Shown one piece after another: positions 61,464 through 64,000 of a stretch of 64,000 nucleotides of DNA (the first letter of the stretch is position 1; every line of letters starts with the position of its first letter). The position numbers and the translations under genes were made by a program. The notes under the pieces are model-generated. The model made no database searches and had not been told where the DNA came from. It saw only the letters and a list, made by a program, of their open reading frames with translations. The DNA is from Lentisphaerota bacterium (lineage in GTDB: Bacteria; Verrucomicrobiota; Lentisphaeria; Victivallales; Victivallaceae). Location of the stretch: assembly GCA_015061575.1 (NCBI GenBank), contig SUWF01000012.1, positions 1-64,000 of the forward strand, in the 5' to 3' direction.

Positions 61464-62654
61464 ATGAATGTCGGAACACTTTTTCGCGGACGTGCGATCA
61501 AAAACGTCTTTGGCGGCGATGCCATTGCCCGCATCAACGGCGAGATCGTTTTTGTGCCGGGGGTAATTGGCGGCGAGGAATTTGTGGGGCGTATAACCCG
61601 GATCAGCAAGGATTATGCCCGGGCGGAAGTCGTGGAAATAACCAAGGCTTCTCCTGAGCGGATCCAGTGCAGCTGTCCGGGCATAGGGCGCTGCCCCGGC
61701 TGTGCCTACGGTTTTATGACTCATTCGGCTGAACAACAGCAGAAACTGGGTCAGCTGCGTGATTTTCTGAAACCGCTGAATGTCGATCCGGAATTGGTGC
61801 AGGGCTGCAGATTGAGTGAAGCTCCGATGGAATTTTACCGCAACAAGATCAAACTGACCATGCGCAAAGCTGGCGGCGAAGCTCAGCTGGGGTATGTATT
61901 TACTGATGGAAGGATGTATCCTTTGGCGCAATGCCGTCTGGCAAGTGAGGCGATCAATAACAGGTTGTCGGAACTGCTGGCGGATCCCGGATTCATCCCC
62001 TCCATGCACGACCGCATGACGCTGACTTTGCGGGAATCGGCAGACGGGGTGACGATTTTCCGCAATTCGGCGGGCAAACATGCGCCGCTGCTGCGCGAAA
62101 AAGTGCTGGATCGGGACTTTTGGGTTCCGACCGAAAGTTTTTTTCAGGTCAATCGCTACGGGTTAAAAGTGTTGACCGAACTGGTACAGCAGCTGCTTAC
62201 CCAACAGAAATGCGAATACTTTGTGGATGCTTACGCCGGATCCGGCTTGTTCGGAGCGGTGGCCGCTGCCAGCGGGGTAAAATTTATTGCCGGGGTGGAG
62301 GAGGATGTATCTGCAGCGGAAGCTGCCAGATTGAATTGGCGCAATTTCGGGGCCGAAAAGTTTGATTTCCGCTCCGGTGATGCTGCTGAATTACTGCCGG
62401 AAATGCTTGCTGCTGCTCCGGTGGGCGCAACGGTGTTGTTCGATCCGCCCCGGGCCGGATTGGACAGCCGGGCGGTGCGGGCGTTGAACAACAGCAAGAT
62501 CGGCAACGTTATTTATGTATCTTGCCATCCGGCAACGCTGGTGCGTGATTTGAGGCGCCTGCAGCGCGGAAATTTCCGGATCCGGCAGGTGAATATGATC
62601 GATATGTTCCCCCGCAGTGCTCACTTTGAAACCCTGGTTCAACTATTCCGATAA
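61464..62654 (+). CDS. 23S rRNA (uracil-5-)-methyltransferase, RlmD/TrmA family
   Basis: A 396-residue SAM-dependent RNA methyltransferase. The Fe-S-type cysteines CSCPGIGRCPGCAYG lie after an N-terminal TRAM-like domain (GDAIARINGEIVFVPGVIGGE). The methyltransferase part has FFQVNRYGLKVL, YAGSGLFGAVAA and the catalytic motif YVSCHPATLVRDL (Cys ~353). RlmD-type is the best guess; target position on the RNA cannot be read. ATG 61464 is used; a TTG at 61440 in the same frame is an alternative. Confidence 0.87.
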   Translation: MNVGTLFRGRAIKNVFGGDAIARINGEIVFVPGVIGGEEFVGRITRISKDYARAEVVEITKASPERIQCSCPGIGRCPGCAYGFMTHSAEQQQKLGQLRDFLKPLNVDPELVQGCRLSEAPMEFYRNKIKLTMRKAGGEAQLGYVFTDGRMYPLAQCRLASEAINNRLSELLADPGFIPSMHDRMTLTLRESADGVTIFRNSAGKHAPLLREKVLDRDFWVPTESFFQVNRYGLKVLTELVQQLLTQQKCEYFVDAYAGSGLFGAVAAASGVKFIAGVEEDVSAAEAARLNWRNFGAEKFDFRSGDAAELLPEMLAAAPVGATVLFDPPRAGLDSRAVRALNNSKIGNVIYVSCHPATLVRDLRRLQRGNFRIRQVNMIDMFPRSAHFETLVQLFR

Positions 62655-62657
62655 ATT

Positions 62658-63407
62658 ATGAGCAGCGATTGCGGTAAAACCAGATGTTCCAACGAAGATA
62701 ATCAGGATCGGAACGCCGGTCATCGCCAGCGTGTCAGACAGCGCTTTTTGCTCAACGGTTTCAGCGGGATGTTGGATTACGAGGTAATGGAGTGTCTGCT
62801 GACGCTGGTCATCCCCAGAAAAGATGTAAAACCGCTGGCCAAAAGTCTGCTGGAAGAATTTGGTTCGGTCTATTCCGTGTTGTCAATGCCGGTGAAAAAG
62901 CTGGAAAATTTTCAGGGACTTGGCCATACTTCCGCAGTCGGTTTGAAAATGCTTTACGGTATTTGCGATTACTGTCTGGAAGAACGTATACGCAAACGTA
63001 ATCTGCTGGATTCAGCTCAGGCACTCAAAGATTTTGTGCGCATGAAGTTGAGTGTGCGGCGGCGGGAAACTTTTATGATTCTGCTGCTGGATGCCAACTA
63101 TTATTTGCTGGATCAGCGCATCATTGCCGAAGGTACCAGCAATTGCGTGGTCAACAGTATCCGGAAGGTGTTGGAAGAGTCGCTGGCGCTGGAAAAAGCA
63201 TTGTTTGTTATATTGGTGCATAATCATCCTTCCGGTTACTGCCGTCCATCTGCGGAGGATATAAAATCAACAGCAGATATATCCCAATCGCTGTCGATGG
63301 TCAATATGTTTTTGCTGGATCATCTGATCGTTGGAGCAGATGATTGTTTCAGCTTCAGAGAAAACGGGATCGATCTGGATACAGGCAAGGTGAAGAGAAA
63401 AATATGA
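62658..63407 (+). CDS. radC: RadC family (JAB/MPN domain) protein
   Basis: A 249-residue protein with an N-terminal helix-hairpin-helix-like part (RQRFLLNGFSGMLDYEVMECLL, MPVKKLENFQGLGHTSAVGL) and a C-terminal JAB-type metal site in HNHPSGYCRPSAEDI (~189), with the upstream Glu in AEGTSNCV. Despite the name, a DNA-repair role is not established. It is separated from the methyltransferase by three bases and overlaps the next gene by four. Confidence 0.92.
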   Translation: MSSDCGKTRCSNEDNQDRNAGHRQRVRQRFLLNGFSGMLDYEVMECLLTLVIPRKDVKPLAKSLLEEFGSVYSVLSMPVKKLENFQGLGHTSAVGLKMLYGICDYCLEERIRKRNLLDSAQALKDFVRMKLSVRRRETFMILLLDANYYLLDQRIIAEGTSNCVVNSIRKVLEESLALEKALFVILVHNHPSGYCRPSAEDIKSTADISQSLSMVNMFLLDHLIVGADDCFSFRENGIDLDTGKVKRKI

Positions 63408-64000
63408 GTGAACAAACTTCAAACGTGGTTATGCCGCCGGATATGCTGGGCGAAATTATTTTGCGCTCCCGGGAAGTCGAAGGCGTGCTGCACCGGGCAT
63501 CTCCGGCCGAAGTGGCCGGGATCCATGCTTTGACCGAAATGCTGGGCAGCCGATTGCCGGAAACGCTCAAACACCAGCTGCATTACATAGCTACCATTCG
63601 CAACCGGGCGGCGCATGAAAATGATTTTGTGCTTTCGCTTGAAGAGTTTGAGCGGTTCAGAAAAACTTCCGCTGAGGCGTTGAAAACTCTGCAGGCGTTG
63701 TTTCCGGCTGCGCCGGCAGCGGATGAACCGGCTCCGGCGGATGCGCCGCAAGTCGATGTGGCAGTGGAAAAGGAGTTGTTCAGCGATATATTGCGTAAGT
63801 TGGCAATGCTGGGGTATTTTCCGGTGGCGGGAGTGATCTATTTATTATTTTTGCTGCTGAGTACGGTTTTTGCGCAAGCTCTGGTGCTGATTGTGACAGT
63901 GTTTTATCTTTGTGCCGGTGTTTTGTGTTACCGGGGCTGGAGTTCAGTCATGGATCGGGGGTTGCTCTATGTGGGCGGAGCCGGATTGTTGATAGCCTGG
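63404..64000 (+). CDS. HEPN-like membrane protein, cut off at the window end
   Basis: The 199 codons seen start at ATG 63404, which overlaps the radC stop (ATGA). The soluble N-terminal ~100 residues include IRNRAAHENDF, the R-x4-H pattern of HEPN-type domains, preceded by MLGSRLPETLKHQLHY. An Ala/Pro-rich linker follows (APAADEPAPADAPQ), then at least two membrane spans (AGVIYLLFLLLSTVFAQALVLIVTVFYLCAGVL). The 3' end lies outside. Function is unknown; HEPN domains occur in toxin RNases and in non-catalytic partners. Confidence 0.65.
   Translation, partial: MSEQTSNVVMPPDMLGEIILRSREVEGVLHRASPAEVAGIHALTEMLGSRLPETLKHQLHYIATIRNRAAHENDFVLSLEEFERFRKTSAEALKTLQALFPAAPAADEPAPADAPQVDVAVEKELFSDILRKLAMLGYFPVAGVIYLLFLLLSTVFAQALVLIVTVFYLCAGVLCYRGWSSVMDRGLLYVGGAGLLIAW

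Overview
The window looks like a chromosomal segment of a Gram-negative bacterium of the PVC superphylum, most likely a Lentisphaerota/Victivallales-type gut bacterium. This assignment is an inference from gene content: an LPS-type polysaccharide cluster with ABC exporter, an ExbB/ExbD pair, RNase Y and RNase HIII together, neutral-ceramidase-like and DUF4091 proteins, and giant strand-loop-strand/FG-GAP repeat proteins. No rRNA is present to fix the taxonomy. Gene density is high and most genes sit in tight operons with overlapping stop and start codons.

Layout. 1-1104 is gene-free and rich in direct and inverted repeats. 1105-11504 holds the most unusual locus: a TibC/Aah-like protein O-heptosyltransferase between two very large repeat proteins that look like its substrates. 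The second one starts with a C10 (streptopain-like) cysteine peptidase domain. Both end in the same ~300-residue FG-GAP-like module, and neither has a signal peptide or an autotransporter barrel. 11556-20643 is a polysaccharide operon: perosamine-synthetase-like aminotransferase, GDP-mannose 4,6-dehydratase, Wzm/Wzt-type ABC exporter, two large glycosyltransferases, a PerB/NeuD-like acetyltransferase and a WaaP-like kinase fold that lacks the catalytic Asp. 20644-21149 is a structured non-coding region with a promoter and a terminator, just upstream of rarA and 5-formyl-THF cyclo-ligase.

21150-29057 is housekeeping: rarA, fau, rny, alr, prfB, rnhC, holA. Then come a small Nif11-like gene, a ceramidase-like protein, a DUF4091 protein, a ComEC-like protein, and the rpmF-plsX-fabH fatty-acid operon. 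tRNA-Pro(UGG) at 37272 marks the edge of a gene-poor island (37.4-40.5 kb) with an orphan membrane AAA+ ATPase and a multi-hairpin element. 40530-49648 is on the minus strand: Gfo/Idh/MocA oxidoreductase, ExbD, ExbB, HisB, EamA transporter, a two-domain glycogen debranching enzyme and a YugP-like zinc peptidase. 49927-54101 holds an unknown membrane protein and a sodium:solute symporter, convergent with an ABC-F ATPase. 56396-64000 runs forward: a second DegT aminotransferase, an MsbA-like exporter, MurC, a one-domain response regulator, an RlmD-like methyltransferase, RadC and a cut-off HEPN-like membrane protein.

How the genes work together. The first 20 kb appears dedicated to making and decorating the cell surface: protein heptosylation plus (N-acetyl)perosamine polysaccharide synthesis and export. 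Later genes supply the envelope (alr, murC, plsX, fabH, MsbA-like exporter) and general information processing.
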